Shown: positions 33,670-43,239, counted from the stretch's first letter. The stretch: DNA of 64,000 nt from Bacillota bacterium (GCA_023402395.1 JAEYGI010000040.1:868001-932000), one strand, 5' to 3'. Numbers and translations: made by a program. Notes: generated by a model from the sequence alone, not told the origin.

Positions 33670-35457
33670 ATGAATAAGGTGCGGCGTTTAACCGAAGACA
33701 CGATCAATAAAATTGCGGCCGGTGAGGTCATCGAGCGTCCCGCCTCGATCGTTAAGGAACTGGTTGAAAACGCTATTGATTCGGGGGCCTCCCGTATCGA
33801 GGTGGAAATCCGGAATGGTGGGCGCCAATTGATCCGGGTTACTGACAATGGCTCTGGCATTGACAGGGAGGATGCGGTCTTAGCAATTGAACGGCATACT
33901 ACCAGCAAGATCGTGGAATCGGAAGATCTCTGGAAGCTCCAAACCCTCGGGTTCCGTGGTGAGGCCTTACCGTCAATTGCCGCCATTTCCAGATTTGAAC
34001 TCAGTACCAGAACCGAAGGGTCAAGTGTCGGAACTACGCTGGAAGTCAAGGGCGGCGTTTTACAAAAAGTGAAGGACAGTGGCGTCCCAGTAGGAACGAC
34101 CGTGAAAGTGGAGGATATCTTCTTTAACACCCCTGCTCGGCTGAAATATCTCAAGAGTATTCCGACGGAAACTGGATACATCACCGAGATTGTCTCCCGA
34201 TTGGCCTTGGGGTACCCGGAGATCGGTTTCCGGCTTCAACATCATGAGTATGAAGTATTATTTACACCGGGCAACGGCAACCTTCACGATACTGTGGTCG
34301 CTGTTTTCGGCAAGGAAGTCGCCAAGGAAATGCTGGCAATTGATGATGAATTCAACGGGATCAAAATAGCGGGGTATATTGGCAAACCATCCATCGCCCG
34401 TAATAATCGGAATAATGAGATTTTCTTCATCAATCGCCGTTACTTTCACAGCCGGGTATTGAGCGCCGCGGTGGAAAAAGCTTATCACACCTTGCTGCCA
34501 ATTGCCCGGTACCCGTTTGTCTGCTTAATGATCGCCATTGATCCGTCCCTAATTGATGTCAATGCGCATCCGAGCAAAATGGAAGTTCGTTTCAGCAATG
34601 ATTCCGAACTATTTAAAGGATGTTATCATGGGATCCGGACGGTTTTAAAGGATGGCAATCTATTATCGGAATGGATCACTCCGGATGAAGACTTTTATAC
34701 ATCGCAAAATATAAATGATTTTGGTGCGCAAACCCAACCCACGACCGGTAGTCTGAACATTACGTTTATGGATCATCCAACTGTGGCTCAAGCTGCTTTG
34801 GTTAAGGAAGACGAAGAGAACTCCTATCAACCCGCACCCGATGCTTCACCGATTGTAATTCCGATCCCCGCTTCGGAAAGGAGTGAGTTTTATGTGTATC
34901 CAAAAGCGGTGCAAAACACCTATATCATCATCCAGGATGACAAGGGTTTATTATTTGTTGATCAGCACGCAGCCCACGAACGGGTATTATATGAGCGATA
35001 TTTACACCGGGCCAATGATTTTTTAGGAACCCAGGCATTATTGCTTCCGGAAACGGTTAATCTAAACTATAGTCAATACCGGATTATCAATGAACGGTTG
35101 AGTTTATTCACCGGTCTCGGTTTTGAACTGGAACCGTTTGGAGGCAAATCGATTATCATTCGCGGAGTACCGTTATCCTTGATGGATTTTGATTATCGCC
35201 AGATCCTGCTGGATCTGTTGGAACAGTTCGCAAACTTTGAAACTTTTAAAAATCCGGCGGAAATCAAAGAATCATTTATTATAACGATGGCCTGCCGAAC
35301 TGCTGTTAAGGCAGGGGATAAGCTGAATCTCTTAGAAATGGAAAGCCTAGTGAAGGATCTATTTCGAACCGAAAATCCCTATACTTGTCCTCATGGCCGT
35401 CCCACCGTCTTTCGAATGGTGGTTGAAGAATTGGCCAAGAAGTTTTTGAGGCGTTGA
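33670..35457 (+). CDS. mutL: DNA mismatch repair endonuclease MutL
   Basis: 595 residues. The GHKL ATPase domain begins INKIAAGEVIERPASIVKEL, with DNGSGI and TLGFRGEAL. The C-terminal domain carries the metal-dependent nicking motif DQHAAHERVLYE near residue 430 plus ACRTAVKAGD and CPHGRPT, so it is the endonuclease form found in organisms without MutH. ATG at 33,670 follows AGAGGTG by 9 nt. 35 bp after mutS; its stop overlaps the miaA start (TGATG). Confidence 0.97.
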   Translation: MNKVRRLTEDTINKIAAGEVIERPASIVKELVENAIDSGASRIEVEIRNGGRQLIRVTDNGSGIDREDAVLAIERHTTSKIVESEDLWKLQTLGFRGEALPSIAAISRFELSTRTEGSSVGTTLEVKGGVLQKVKDSGVPVGTTVKVEDIFFNTPARLKYLKSIPTETGYITEIVSRLALGYPEIGFRLQHHEYEVLFTPGNGNLHDTVVAVFGKEVAKEMLAIDDEFNGIKIAGYIGKPSIARNNRNNEIFFINRRYFHSRVLSAAVEKAYHTLLPIARYPFVCLMIAIDPSLIDVNAHPSKMEVRFSNDSELFKGCYHGIRTVLKDGNLLSEWITPDEDFYTSQNINDFGAQTQPTTGSLNITFMDHPTVAQAALVKEDEENSYQPAPDASPIVIPIPASERSEFYVYPKAVQNTYIIIQDDKGLLFVDQHAAHERVLYERYLHRANDFLGTQALLLPETVNLNYSQYRIINERLSLFTGLGFELEPFGGKSIIIRGVPLSLMDFDYRQILLDLLEQFANFETFKNPAEIKESFIITMACRTAVKAGDKLNLLEMESLVKDLFRTENPYTCPHGRPTVFRMVVEELAKKFLRR

Positions 35458-36404
35458 TGGACGATACCTTAATTATCATTGCTGGTCCTACCGCGGTGGG
35501 CAAAACCGATCTTAGCCTTGCGCTCGCTACCAAGTTAAACGCCGAGATCATTTCCGCCGATTCAATGCAGGTCTACCGGCATATGAACATCGGTACCGCT
35601 AAACCTACGGCAGTTCAGCAACAACTAGTGAAGCATCACTTGTTGGACGTGGTGGACCCGGATCAGGGTTTTTCCGTAGCCGATTACCAATCGCATTTTG
35701 ATTTGGCGATCCGAGATATTCTGAATCGCGGAAAAATACCGATTATGGTGGGAGGAACTGGTCTTTATATCCGGGCTTGCACCCAGTCTTTTGTCTTTGA
35801 TCCTGGCGGCGCGGATCCGCTCTTCCGTGAACAATTGCGCCTTGAAGCCAAACAGTCCGGAACGGCCCAGTTACATGAACGTTTAGGGATGATCGATCCG
35901 GTTTCGGCTTTAAAGATTCATCCGAATGATCTGGTTCGGATCATTCGAGCGCTTGAAGTTTTTCATAGTACAGGGATCCCCATTTCAGAACTGCAGCCGA
36001 AGCGAAATCTCAATGCTTTCGAACGTTTGATTTACCTTTTTTTTGATCGTGACCGAATAGAGTTATATCAGCGAATTGAGCAGCGAGTCGATGCGATGAT
36101 CGCAGTCGGCTTTGCCGATGAAGTTCGAACCTTGCTGGAAATGGGGTATTCCCCGAATCTCAAACCCATGCAAAGCTTGGGGTATCGTCAGATTATCGCT
36201 TTTTTACAGCAGGACTTGCCTTGGGAGTCGGCTGTTAATGAAATAAAGAAAGCAACCCGGAATTATGCCAAACGACAATTGACATGGTTTCGGAAAGAAC
36301 CAGTTGACTGCTGGATCAATATTTCTTCTGGTTCCGCCCAGGAATTAATTGGCGAAATTTTAAACTATGTTGAAGGTAGATTGCATCAGATGTCGAATAA
36401 ATAA
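35457..36404 (+). CDS. miaA: tRNA dimethylallyltransferase MiaA
   Basis: 315 residues. P-loop AGPTAVGKTDLS near residues 10-21, SADSMQVYRHMNIGTAKP, GGTGLYIRA and a C-terminal KRQLTWFRKE typical of MiaA. It adds a dimethylallyl group to A37 of tRNAs reading UNN codons. ATG at 35,457 overlaps the mutL stop as TGATG, with GAGG 6 nt upstream; the in-frame TTG just before it is not needed. Confidence 0.97.
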   Translation: MDDTLIIIAGPTAVGKTDLSLALATKLNAEIISADSMQVYRHMNIGTAKPTAVQQQLVKHHLLDVVDPDQGFSVADYQSHFDLAIRDILNRGKIPIMVGGTGLYIRACTQSFVFDPGGADPLFREQLRLEAKQSGTAQLHERLGMIDPVSALKIHPNDLVRIIRALEVFHSTGIPISELQPKRNLNAFERLIYLFFDRDRIELYQRIEQRVDAMIAVGFADEVRTLLEMGYSPNLKPMQSLGYRQIIAFLQQDLPWESAVNEIKKATRNYAKRQLTWFRKEPVDCWINISSGSAQELIGEILNYVEGRLHQMSNK

Positions 36405-36431
36405 AGTTAAATCAGTAGTGGAGGTAATAGG

Positions 36432-36677
36432 ATGAACAAGCCAGTCATCAATTTACAAGATGCTTTTCTTAATCAAGTTCGTAAAGAAAGTATTGCCGTG
36501 ACCATCTATCTGGTCAACGGATTTCAAATTCGCGGTCTGGTCAAGGGGTTTGATAATTTCACAATCATCCTGGATAGTGACGGGAAACAAGAGATGGTTT
36601 ATAAACACGCTGTTTCAACCATTATTCCGGCACGGAATATCCCTGATTTTGCATCCGCTGAGAAGAGGGAGGACTGA
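36432..36677 (+). CDS. hfq: RNA chaperone Hfq
   Basis: 81 residues with the Sm1 region [23 protein letters not shown] and the Sm2 motif [10 protein letters not shown] (the Y/F-KHA signature). It forms a hexameric ring that binds small RNAs. ATG follows GGAGG by 6 nt. It comes 27 bp after miaA and ends in a strong terminator, closing the mutSL-miaA-hfq operon. Confidence 0.97.
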   Translation: MNKPVINLQDAFLNQVRKESIAVTIYLVNGFQIRGLVKGFDNFTIILDSDGKQEMVYKHAVSTIIPARNIPDFASAEKRED

Positions 36678-36704
36678 AGACCCTTATCAAGGGTCTTTTT
36701 TTAA
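36677..36704 (+). terminator. terminator after hfq
   Basis: AAGACCCTT (36,677-36,685) pairs with AAGGGTCTT (36,689-36,697), loop ATC, followed by TTTTT. Confidence 0.9.
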
Positions 36705-36752
36705 GTCCGATCACCAAAAAACATCTCATACACGCGCGATAGGGGTATCATT

Positions 36753-37619
36753 TTGAAAATAGCAACCCTCGGTCCCCAAGGTACTTATTCGGAGCAAGCG
36801 TCGCGACTCTTCGCCAAGCGCTCATCTATTTCATTGAATGAGACCGACCTTATTTTTACCACCGTAAACCAATCATTGTCAATGGTTCAAAACCGCCGGG
36901 CGGATTTCGCGGTAATACCGGTAGAGAACACCATTGACGGCCTCATCGGTTCTTCCTTCGACGCTTTGCTTGATTATCAGGATTTTGTAAAGGTCTGCGA
37001 TGAAGTTCATCTGCCGATATCCCATATCCTGGCGGCGAAACCCGATGTGCGTTGGGATTTTTTGCAAACGATTTACTCCCATCCATCTGCTCTCAACCAA
37101 TGTCAGCACCGCCTGGAAGAGTTATTTCCGGGCGTAATTCTAATTCCGGTCTCGTCAACCGCGGAAGCCGCTCAAAAAGTCCTAACGACTCCGGGGGAAG
37201 TTGCCGCCATTTGTAACCGCCAATTCGCGGCGGAACAGCAAATGTCTTTTTACCCTGATAATATTCAAGATTACCCAAACAATGAAACCCGGTTTTTAAT
37301 CTGTTCGTTGACCGATGCCTATCCAACTGGTGATGATCGAACCTTACTCGCGGTCCGATACGGGGCAAACCTTCCCGGTCAATTATATATTACCGCCAAG
37401 TATCTGGCAGATTCCAATCTTGATCTCACCTTCGTGCAATCAAGGCCCTATAAGATCAAGCCCCAGGAATATGTGCTTATTTTTGAATTCATCGGCCATA
37501 AATCATCTCCTGCGGTTGAAACCGCCCTAAAAAGCATTGAAATCCAAGTTCGTTCCTCCAATGGCTGGAAGAAGATTCTTGGCAGTTATCCGCGGCGCAA
37601 AAGGGAAGATAGCGAATGA
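36753..37619 (+). CDS. pheA: prephenate dehydratase
   Basis: 288 residues. It converts prephenate to phenylpyruvate in phenylalanine synthesis. Visible are IATLGPQGTYSEQAS at the N-terminus, VIPVENTIDGLIGSS, the catalytic NETRFLIC, and a C-terminal ACT domain containing QSRPYKIKPQEYVLIFEF (an ESRP-like phenylalanine-binding motif). The start is TTG, 6 nt after AGGGG. Four-base ATGA overlap with the next gene. Confidence 0.95.
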   Translation: MKIATLGPQGTYSEQASRLFAKRSSISLNETDLIFTTVNQSLSMVQNRRADFAVIPVENTIDGLIGSSFDALLDYQDFVKVCDEVHLPISHILAAKPDVRWDFLQTIYSHPSALNQCQHRLEELFPGVILIPVSSTAEAAQKVLTTPGEVAAICNRQFAAEQQMSFYPDNIQDYPNNETRFLICSLTDAYPTGDDRTLLAVRYGANLPGQLYITAKYLADSNLDLTFVQSRPYKIKPQEYVLIFEFIGHKSSPAVETALKSIEIQVRSSNGWKKILGSYPRRKREDSE

Positions 37620-38872
37620 AACTCTCCTCTGAATGTTTAAATTTGATTAATGATGCTGAGCGAGCACTGGCGGATGTATTCAACGAATTATCCGGAATCG
37701 CGTTGAACAATCAGCAAAAGATGCTGGAAGCCTTCCAATCCGAACGGATTCGAACTCATCATTTTCAAAGTTCTACCGGATATGGTTATCATGATATTGG
37801 CCGGGACGCCCTGGAGAAGGTGTTTTCAAGGGTATTCCAGGCCGAATCGGCCTTGGTCAGGCAACAGTTGGTCTCTGGAACCCACGCCATTGCATGTGCT
37901 TTATTGGGGAATCTGCGGTACGATCAGGAATTGATTCTGGCCTCAGGTTCTCCTTATGAAACGCTATTAGGGGTGTTAGGAATTCCTGTTGATTGTGATC
38001 AAGCAATCAGTGAAACCGGTGGTTTTTCGGTGAAAATTATTCCGCTCACTACTAATGGTTACCTTGATATTCCCAAAATCACCGCTGCCATCACTCAAAA
38101 AACCAAAATTATTGCCTTTCAACGTTCGTGTGGTTATTCGGAGCGGCATTCCTTCTCCATCGCCGAACTTAAGGCTGCATTTCATCGGATCAAAACTATC
38201 AGGCCGGATATTATCATTTTTGTGGATAACTGTTACGGTGAGTTCGTGGAAGACAACGAACCGCTTGAAGTCGGAGCGGATCTGATAGCTGGATCCCTGA
38301 TTAAAAATCCCGGAGGTTGTTTGATTCCAAGTGGAGGTTATATCGCCGGCCGAAGCAGCTTCGTGGAGAAATCGGCGGAACGCCTTTACGCTCCAAAGAT
38401 TGGGGGAGAGATAGGACCGTCACTACTTAATCTGCAACTCTTTTTTCAAGGGTTTTTCGAAGCGCCCCATCGGGTAAGCGAAATGGTCAAAGGAGCCGTT
38501 TTGGCCGCTCAACTCTTTCGAGAGTTGGGATTGAAAGTGAGCCCGCTCCCGGAGGAAAAAAGAGCGGATATCATTCAAAAAATATATTTTGAATCCGCTC
38601 CAGATTTAATTGAATTTTGCCGGTTGATTCAGCAGAATTCCCCCATCGAATCCGATGTCTATCCTGAGCCAGCTCTTTTGCCGGGTTACGTTCATCGGGT
38701 GATTATGGGAGGAGGGACATTTGTCTCCGGCGCCACCAGTGAATTATCTGTGGATGCGCCAATAAAGTCCCCGTATATCGCATTTCTACAAGGTGGACTA
38801 TCTTATACCCAGATTAAGATGGTGCTGGCCCGGGTTATCGAGCAACGATTTCTTTCATCCAATCATCCCTAA
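37616..38872 (+). CDS. ynbB: methionine gamma-lyase-like PLP enzyme (YnbB family)
   Basis: 418 residues of the YnbB/aluminium-resistance family, a branch of Cys/Met metabolism PLP enzymes. Visible are SSTGYGYHDIGRDALEKVF, RQQLVSGTHAIA, FVDNCYGEFVE and the PLP lysine in GSLIKNPGGCLIPSGGYIAGR. The true reaction is not well established. In Bacillus the orthologue also lies near hfq, so the neighbourhood is conserved. ATG starts inside the end of pheA. Confidence 0.88.
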   Translation: MKLSSECLNLINDAERALADVFNELSGIALNNQQKMLEAFQSERIRTHHFQSSTGYGYHDIGRDALEKVFSRVFQAESALVRQQLVSGTHAIACALLGNLRYDQELILASGSPYETLLGVLGIPVDCDQAISETGGFSVKIIPLTTNGYLDIPKITAAITQKTKIIAFQRSCGYSERHSFSIAELKAAFHRIKTIRPDIIIFVDNCYGEFVEDNEPLEVGADLIAGSLIKNPGGCLIPSGGYIAGRSSFVEKSAERLYAPKIGGEIGPSLLNLQLFFQGFFEAPHRVSEMVKGAVLAAQLFRELGLKVSPLPEEKRADIIQKIYFESAPDLIEFCRLIQQNSPIESDVYPEPALLPGYVHRVIMGGGTFVSGATSELSVDAPIKSPYIAFLQGGLSYTQIKMVLARVIEQRFLSSNHP

Positions 38873-39024
38873 TCTTTTTTTCAGGGCGGGGCAGGAATCA
38901 ACCCAAAAAGGGTGAAATTATAGTATGCCGATTTCGACTTGGGCGTAAAAAACTGCAGAAGAAAGTACTGTTGGTTTTTTTTTCGAAAAATTCATTTAAT
39001 TAATGGCGTTTAGGAGCGATAATT

Positions 39025-39396
39025 ATGGGAAACATTATTGTATTGGCGATCAAGGTATTGCTTGCCGGGGTATTAGGGTATTGGTTGTATTTAGATTCCA
39101 AGGGTCGGGATTATGCATGGATGTTTTGGACGTTCATGCCTGCGCTATTGATTATCACTAGCCCAATTATTGGAATTCCAGCGGTCATTGCTTTAGCCGT
39201 CATTTATTTCATGATTCGTCCGCAAGGTCAGATGGCCCCATGCCCTCATTGCCATAAGAAAGTTATTGATAACCTTTTTGTTTGCCCATTTTGTCAAAAA
39301 AACGCAAAAAAGGAATGCTTAAGCTGCCACGAACCTGTTCCTTGGGAAGCGGAGCAATGTCCGCACTGTAAGTCCCGTGCCATCACTAAAAGCTAA
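39025..39396 (+). CDS. membrane protein with double zinc ribbon
   Basis: 123 residues. Two N-terminal hydrophobic segments (IIVLAIKVLLAGVLGYWLY and a second around ALLIITSPIIGIPAVIALAV) precede a cytosolic tail with four Cys pairs: CPHC, CPFC, CLSC and CPHC, i.e. two zinc ribbons. ATG lies after AGGAG. Function unknown; this arrangement occurs in many small Firmicutes membrane proteins. Isolated between ynbB and the HEAT-repeat gene. Confidence 0.75.
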   Translation: MGNIIVLAIKVLLAGVLGYWLYLDSKGRDYAWMFWTFMPALLIITSPIIGIPAVIALAVIYFMIRPQGQMAPCPHCHKKVIDNLFVCPFCQKNAKKECLSCHEPVPWEAEQCPHCKSRAITKS

Positions 39397-39535
39397 AAAC
39401 GTTTAAAGGCTTTGTGATCAAATCCAGTTAAAAAACCTGGGTTTTCACCAATGCCAAGCGAAATAGATAGGCCTTAGACATTTTTATGGACGGTGTCGAA
39501 CAGGCTCATCACATGGCTTTTAAGGGGAGTTGTTA

Positions 39536-40453
39536 ATGGGCGTGCAGTCGCAACGGATCGATAATCTCATTTCGATTCTCGATCGGATGGAACTTACCAT
39601 AACAAATTCGATAAATAAAGAAAAACGGGAAGAGATTATCGAAACTTTACGTCACGAAGTGATTGAGGTATTAAAGATCGCTTTTACTGAAGGTGACCGC
39701 ACCATTCGCCGTAGTTCAATTTATGGTCTGAGTAAGATTGGTTTGGAGCAATCGCGCGACCTTCTGATCCAAGCGCTCAATGATTCTGATGAACATGTCC
39801 GGGGGTGGGCCGCCGAAGCGCTAGGGAGACTTAAGGATCCCCGCACCATTACTCATCTTATCAAATCGCTTGCCGATGAGAATCATTATGTTTGTTTTAA
39901 TATTGCCGCCGCGCTAAAACAGTTCGAATCGGATCTGGTTATTCCCCACTTAACAAAGGCCCTTCAGGATCAAGAACCGCTCATTCGAAAAAGAGTATGC
40001 AAACTTTTGGGGGAGCTTGGCGACCAGCGAGTCACAGAGTCAGTTATTTCTACCCTAAAGGATGAGAATTCCGGAGTACGGTATGAAGCTGCCGAAGCGC
40101 TGCGCAAACTAAAAAACCCCGCGAGCATTTTACCGTTAATTTCCGCTTTAAATGATGTCAATCACGATGTCCGTGAAGTTGCGGTTATGGCATTGGGCGT
40201 TTTCGGCGATGAAAGGGCAGTGGAACCCCTCATTGCAATGCTTATCGAGCAAAAATCACATCGCCATGCTTGTCTGGAATCGTTACGAAACATCTGCGGA
40301 GAAGAAAATCTGGAGCCGTTATACGATTTGATCCGGGTAAGCCGCAAAATGATCAATGATACATCTTGCCTGATTCTGGACCGTATCTATAATCAAAAGG
40401 CAAGTTCTAGTCATGGGAGTTCCGAATGGGTTATATCCCTGAGTGGGAAATAA
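39536..40453 (+). CDS. HEAT-repeat (PBS-lyase-like) protein
   Basis: 305 residues of about 31-residue helical repeats: DSDEHVRGWAAEALGRLKDP, DQEPLIRKRVCKLLGELGDQ, DENSGVRYEAAEALRKLKNP and DVNHDVREVAVMALGVFGDE mark successive PBS-type HEAT units. An all-helical scaffold with no catalytic motif. ATG at 39,536 follows AGGGGAG by about 6 nt. Its end overlaps the MgtC gene by 28 bp, so the two are probably translated together and may work together. Confidence 0.85.
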   Translation: MGVQSQRIDNLISILDRMELTITNSINKEKREEIIETLRHEVIEVLKIAFTEGDRTIRRSSIYGLSKIGLEQSRDLLIQALNDSDEHVRGWAAEALGRLKDPRTITHLIKSLADENHYVCFNIAAALKQFESDLVIPHLTKALQDQEPLIRKRVCKLLGELGDQRVTESVISTLKDENSGVRYEAAEALRKLKNPASILPLISALNDVNHDVREVAVMALGVFGDERAVEPLIAMLIEQKSHRHACLESLRNICGEENLEPLYDLIRVSRKMINDTSCLILDRIYNQKASSSHGSSEWVISLSGK

Positions 40454-41088
40454 TTACACGCCTTTTAATTTCTGCGATCCTTTCCGGTCTTATTGGCTTG
40501 GAACGTGAAAGTCATGCCCGTCCGGCCGGACTACGAACCCATATCCTGGTTGGATTGGGTTCTTGTTTAATCATGGTCATTTCGGTTCATGGGTTCCCGA
40601 AAGATCCGGCCCGGCTGGCCGCTCAAGTTGTAAGCGGTATCGGTTTTCTTGGCGCGGGAACTATTTTACGGGAAGGACTAAGCGTTCGAGGCCTTACTAC
40701 CGCAGCAAGCCTATGGGTTGTTTCTGGCATCGGATTGTCCGTCGGGATGGGGTTATATACTCCCGCTTTAGCTGTTACCACGCTGTCTGTTTTAATTTTA
40801 GTTTTATTGGAGAAAGTAGAAAAAAAAATTTTTTATACTAAAAGTAGATCCTACCATCTTGAGATTCGAACTGAAAATTTTTTAGAGTCAGTACCATTGA
40901 TCTTCGCTTCAATATCTCAATATGGATGGGTCGTACATCAACTGGACTTTAATCATACCGATTCCAAAAGCGAAGCTGTAATAGTAATGGCACTCGGGGC
41001 AAAAACTCAAGAATCCCAACCGGAAAAAAGTCTCATCGTATCGGAATTGCTAAAAATACCTGGGATTATTCGTGTGAAATGGAAATGA
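40426..41088 (+). CDS. MgtC/SapB family membrane protein
   Basis: 220 residues. The N-terminal hydrophobic domain has the family motif SGLIGLERESHARPAGLRTHILVGLGS without its own signal peptide, SGIGFLGAGTIL and VRGLTTAASLWVVSGIG; the C-terminal soluble domain is ACT-like. MgtC-type proteins affect magnesium homeostasis and the F-type ATPase in pathogens; the role in this organism is unknown. ATG lies 6 nt after GGGAG, inside the end of the HEAT gene. It overlaps surE by up to 10 bp. Confidence 0.9.
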   Translation: MGYIPEWEIITRLLISAILSGLIGLERESHARPAGLRTHILVGLGSCLIMVISVHGFPKDPARLAAQVVSGIGFLGAGTILREGLSVRGLTTAASLWVVSGIGLSVGMGLYTPALAVTTLSVLILVLLEKVEKKIFYTKSRSYHLEIRTENFLESVPLIFASISQYGWVVHQLDFNHTDSKSEAVIVMALGAKTQESQPEKSLIVSELLKIPGIIRVKWK

Positions 41089-41093
41089 TAGCA

Positions 41094-41852
41094 ATGATGC
41101 TAAATGTATTACTTACTAATGATGACGGTTTTTATGCGGAGGGCCTGCAAACCTTATATACGGAGTTAAGGCAATGCTCAAACACTAGGACCACAATCGT
41201 GGCTCCAGATCGTGAACGGAGCGCCGTTGGTCATGGTATTACTATGCATCAGCCATTACGAATTTCTGAAATTATGCTGGATGGCTCACGGAATTGGTCG
41301 GTGGATGGAACGCCCTCGGACTGTGTTAAACTGGCGTTGGATTATTTGCTTATTAAGGATCCCCCTGATATAATCATCTCGGGAATTAATCGAGGCCCTA
41401 ATTTGGGAAATGATGTCTTATACTCAGGGACTGTTTCGGCGGCGATAGAAGGAAAGTTCAACAGTATTCCAAGCATTGCGGTTTCGCTTTCAGGTTATGG
41501 CAATGTTCATTTCAAGCCGGCCGCGGAATTTATCTGTAGCTATATTTCTAATCTGAAGGACTTGGCTCAAAGCGCTGTTCTTAATATCAATTTTCCGTAT
41601 ATTGACAGTTTTAAAGGAGTGCGATTTACACGTTTGGGCGCTCGGTTATATGAAAATGTTTTTGAGGAACGGCGGGACCCTCGTAATCAAATTTATCTCT
41701 GGATGGGGGGGAGTCCAAAAATCTTACCCCAACCGTCCGATTCGGATGTGGCGGCCATCGAGGAGGGGTATGTCTCCATCACCCCATTACATTTCGATCT
41801 GACCGATTATCGCTTTTTGGTCGAGAACAACGATCTTGATTGGAAAGGCTAA
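41094..41852 (+). CDS. surE: 5'/3'-nucleotidase SurE
   Basis: 252 residues. The metal site NDDG lies near the N-terminus (LLTNDDGFYAEGL), with APDRERSAVGHGIT, DGTPSDCVKLAL and SGINRGPNLGNDVLYSGTVSAAIEG. It dephosphorylates nucleoside monophosphates. The start is uncertain: ATG at 41,094 or 41,097 is favoured by family length, while the ATG at 41,079 overlaps mgtC by 10 bp. No strong ribosome site is present at any of them, which fits coupling to mgtC. Confidence 0.95.
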   Translation: MMLNVLLTNDDGFYAEGLQTLYTELRQCSNTRTTIVAPDRERSAVGHGITMHQPLRISEIMLDGSRNWSVDGTPSDCVKLALDYLLIKDPPDIIISGINRGPNLGNDVLYSGTVSAAIEGKFNSIPSIAVSLSGYGNVHFKPAAEFICSYISNLKDLAQSAVLNINFPYIDSFKGVRFTRLGARLYENVFEERRDPRNQIYLWMGGSPKILPQPSDSDVAAIEEGYVSITPLHFDLTDYRFLVENNDLDWKG

Positions 41853-41945
41853 GAATGTTTTAAAGTTGTTCGAAGGATTTATTAAAGTTACGGCGAATAA
41901 AGTTAATAAATCCATAGTACAATAATGAGTAGGGAGGGATGCCCC

Positions 41946-42341
41946 ATGGTTTTAATTAGTCAGGAAGATATCCTGAGGGCGCTCAAACGATTCAAAGGAA
42001 TTGCCAAGCAAGAACTGCTTGCGCAAGATTTTGATCCCGAAAGTGGTTTAAGAAAAACACACGCTGAAGCACGCCGAGAGATTTATGCGACATTAATTGA
42101 CTTAGTCGAACAGTCTGGCGTCGAGGATGCGTGTGTTTTCGCTTTCAATAAGTACCTGGATTTAACGACCGAAAGTAACGTTCCCTTGGCTCAGGGTTAT
42201 TCTCAAGCGTTAGAAATGTTCTTTAATATCATTGGAGTTAGCTCGGAACAATTAAAACAATTGAAAGTTGAAAATATCAACCCTAACCAATTTCTAAATA
42301 TGATTTCCCCAACCAATAATTATTTCTGTCCTCAACCTTAA
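41946..42341 (+). CDS. hypothetical protein
   Basis: 131 residues, helical and acidic, with no recognised domain: VLISQEDILRALKRFKGIAK, KTHAEARREIYATLIDLV, ALEMFFNIIGVSSEQL. ATG at 41,946 lies 8-9 nt after AGGGAGGG; an upstream in-frame ATG at 41,925 precedes that site. Soluble, no Cys clusters. A long perfect hairpin terminator follows. Position between surE and lexA gives no functional clue. Confidence 0.65.
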   Translation: MVLISQEDILRALKRFKGIAKQELLAQDFDPESGLRKTHAEARREIYATLIDLVEQSGVEDACVFAFNKYLDLTTESNVPLAQGYSQALEMFFNIIGVSSEQLKQLKVENINPNQFLNMISPTNNYFCPQP

Positions 42342-42362
42342 TCTAATTTTTTATCATAGATA

Positions 42363-42406
42363 ACAAAGATGGCTATTTTATAATAAAATAGCCATCTTTG
42401 TGTCTT
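42363..42406. terminator. 18-bp perfect terminator before lexA
   Basis: ACAAAGATGGCTATTTTA (42,363-42,380) pairs fully with TAAAATAGCCATCTTTGT (42,384-42,401), loop TAA, followed by GTCTTTT. It can serve the hypothetical gene on + and, less well, lexA on minus. Confidence 0.88.
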
Positions 42407-42463
42407 TTGTTTGTTTTATATGCGTATAATAATTAAAATATCCTATTAATTAAATTAATTTAT

Positions 42464-43084
42464 TTAATTAAATTTACGAACCAGTCCGATAACCTTTCCA
42501 AGCACCTGAGCATTTTGGGCAATAATCGGCTCATATTTATCGTTCTCCGGTTGCAACCGGATATGATCGCGTTCTCGATAAAATCGCTTGACAGTCGCTT
42601 CCTCTTCAATCAACGCCACTATAATTTCGCCGTTAGCAACCGTTGAGTTTTTGTTGACGATCACTAGATCGCCATCGAAAATTCCGGCGTTAACCATGCT
42701 GTCTCCCCGAACTTTAAGCATGAAAACATCCGAATCATTCGTAAAATCAGATGGAAGAGGAAAGAAATCTTGAATATTTTGCTCGGCGAGTATAGGTTCT
42801 CCCGCAGTAACACTACCGACTACGGGGATATAGCGTAACTTTCCATAATTAAAGGTTTCGCTATTCGAATTTCCATACAACACCTCAATGGCTCTTGGTT
42901 TAGTAGGATCCCTTCGTAAATATCCCATTTCTTCAAGTTTAGCAAGTTGGGCATGAACCGAGGAACTGGAACTCAATCCAACTGCTTCACCAATTTCCCT
43001 GACCGATGGAGGATAGCCCTTTTTTTGAAGTTCGTTTAATATGTATCGAAGTATTTCTTGCTGACGCTCGCTAAGATCATCCAT
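42464..43084 (-). CDS. lexA: SOS repressor LexA
   Basis: 206 residues. Winged-helix DNA-binding domain with [28 protein letters not shown], autocleavage site Ala94-Gly95 in SVTAGEP, catalytic Ser129 in [10 protein letters not shown] and Lys166 in ATVKRF. It represses SOS genes until RecA filaments trigger self-cleavage. ATG at 43,084 follows GGCGGTG; an upstream in-frame start at 43,168 would run through the promoter. Divergent from a yneA-like gene, as in Bacillus. Confidence 0.98.
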   Translation of the reverse strand: MDDLSERQQEILRYILNELQKKGYPPSVREIGEAVGLSSSSSVHAQLAKLEEMGYLRRDPTKPRAIEVLYGNSNSETFNYGKLRYIPVVGSVTAGEPILAEQNIQDFFPLPSDFTNDSDVFMLKVRGDSMVNAGIFDGDLVIVNKNSTVANGEIIVALIEEEATVKRFYRERDHIRLQPENDKYEPIIAQNAQVLGKVIGLVRKFN

Positions 43085-43112
43085 AAGATCACCGCCACTA
43101 AGGATTTGATTT

Positions 43113-43152
43113 ATTATATCATAAAATTCTAAAAACCTCAAACGTTTGTTCG
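43113..43152 (-). promoter_or_regulatory. lexA promoter with LexA box
   Basis: Minus-strand TTGAGG (43,136-43,141), 17-bp spacer, TATAAT (43,113-43,118) with extended TGA. The LexA-type palindrome CAAACGTTTGTTCG (43,139-43,152) overlaps the -35, giving autorepression. Confidence 0.8.
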
Positions 43153-43161
43153 CTTTAATGC

Positions 43162-43218
43162 TTGACATAGAACATTTGTTCGTGTTATGATTGATTTAAC
43201 AACCAGAACACATGTTTG
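43162..43218 (+). promoter_or_regulatory. yneA promoter with two LexA boxes
   Basis: TTGACA (43,162-43,167), 18-bp spacer, TATGAT (43,186-43,191). GAACATTTGTTC (43,170-43,181) lies in the spacer and GAACACATGTTTG (43,206-43,218) just past the expected start. Both fit the Gram-positive SOS pattern GAACnnnnGTTy. Confidence 0.88.
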
Positions 43219-43239
43219 GCGAAGCGGAGTGACTATGAA

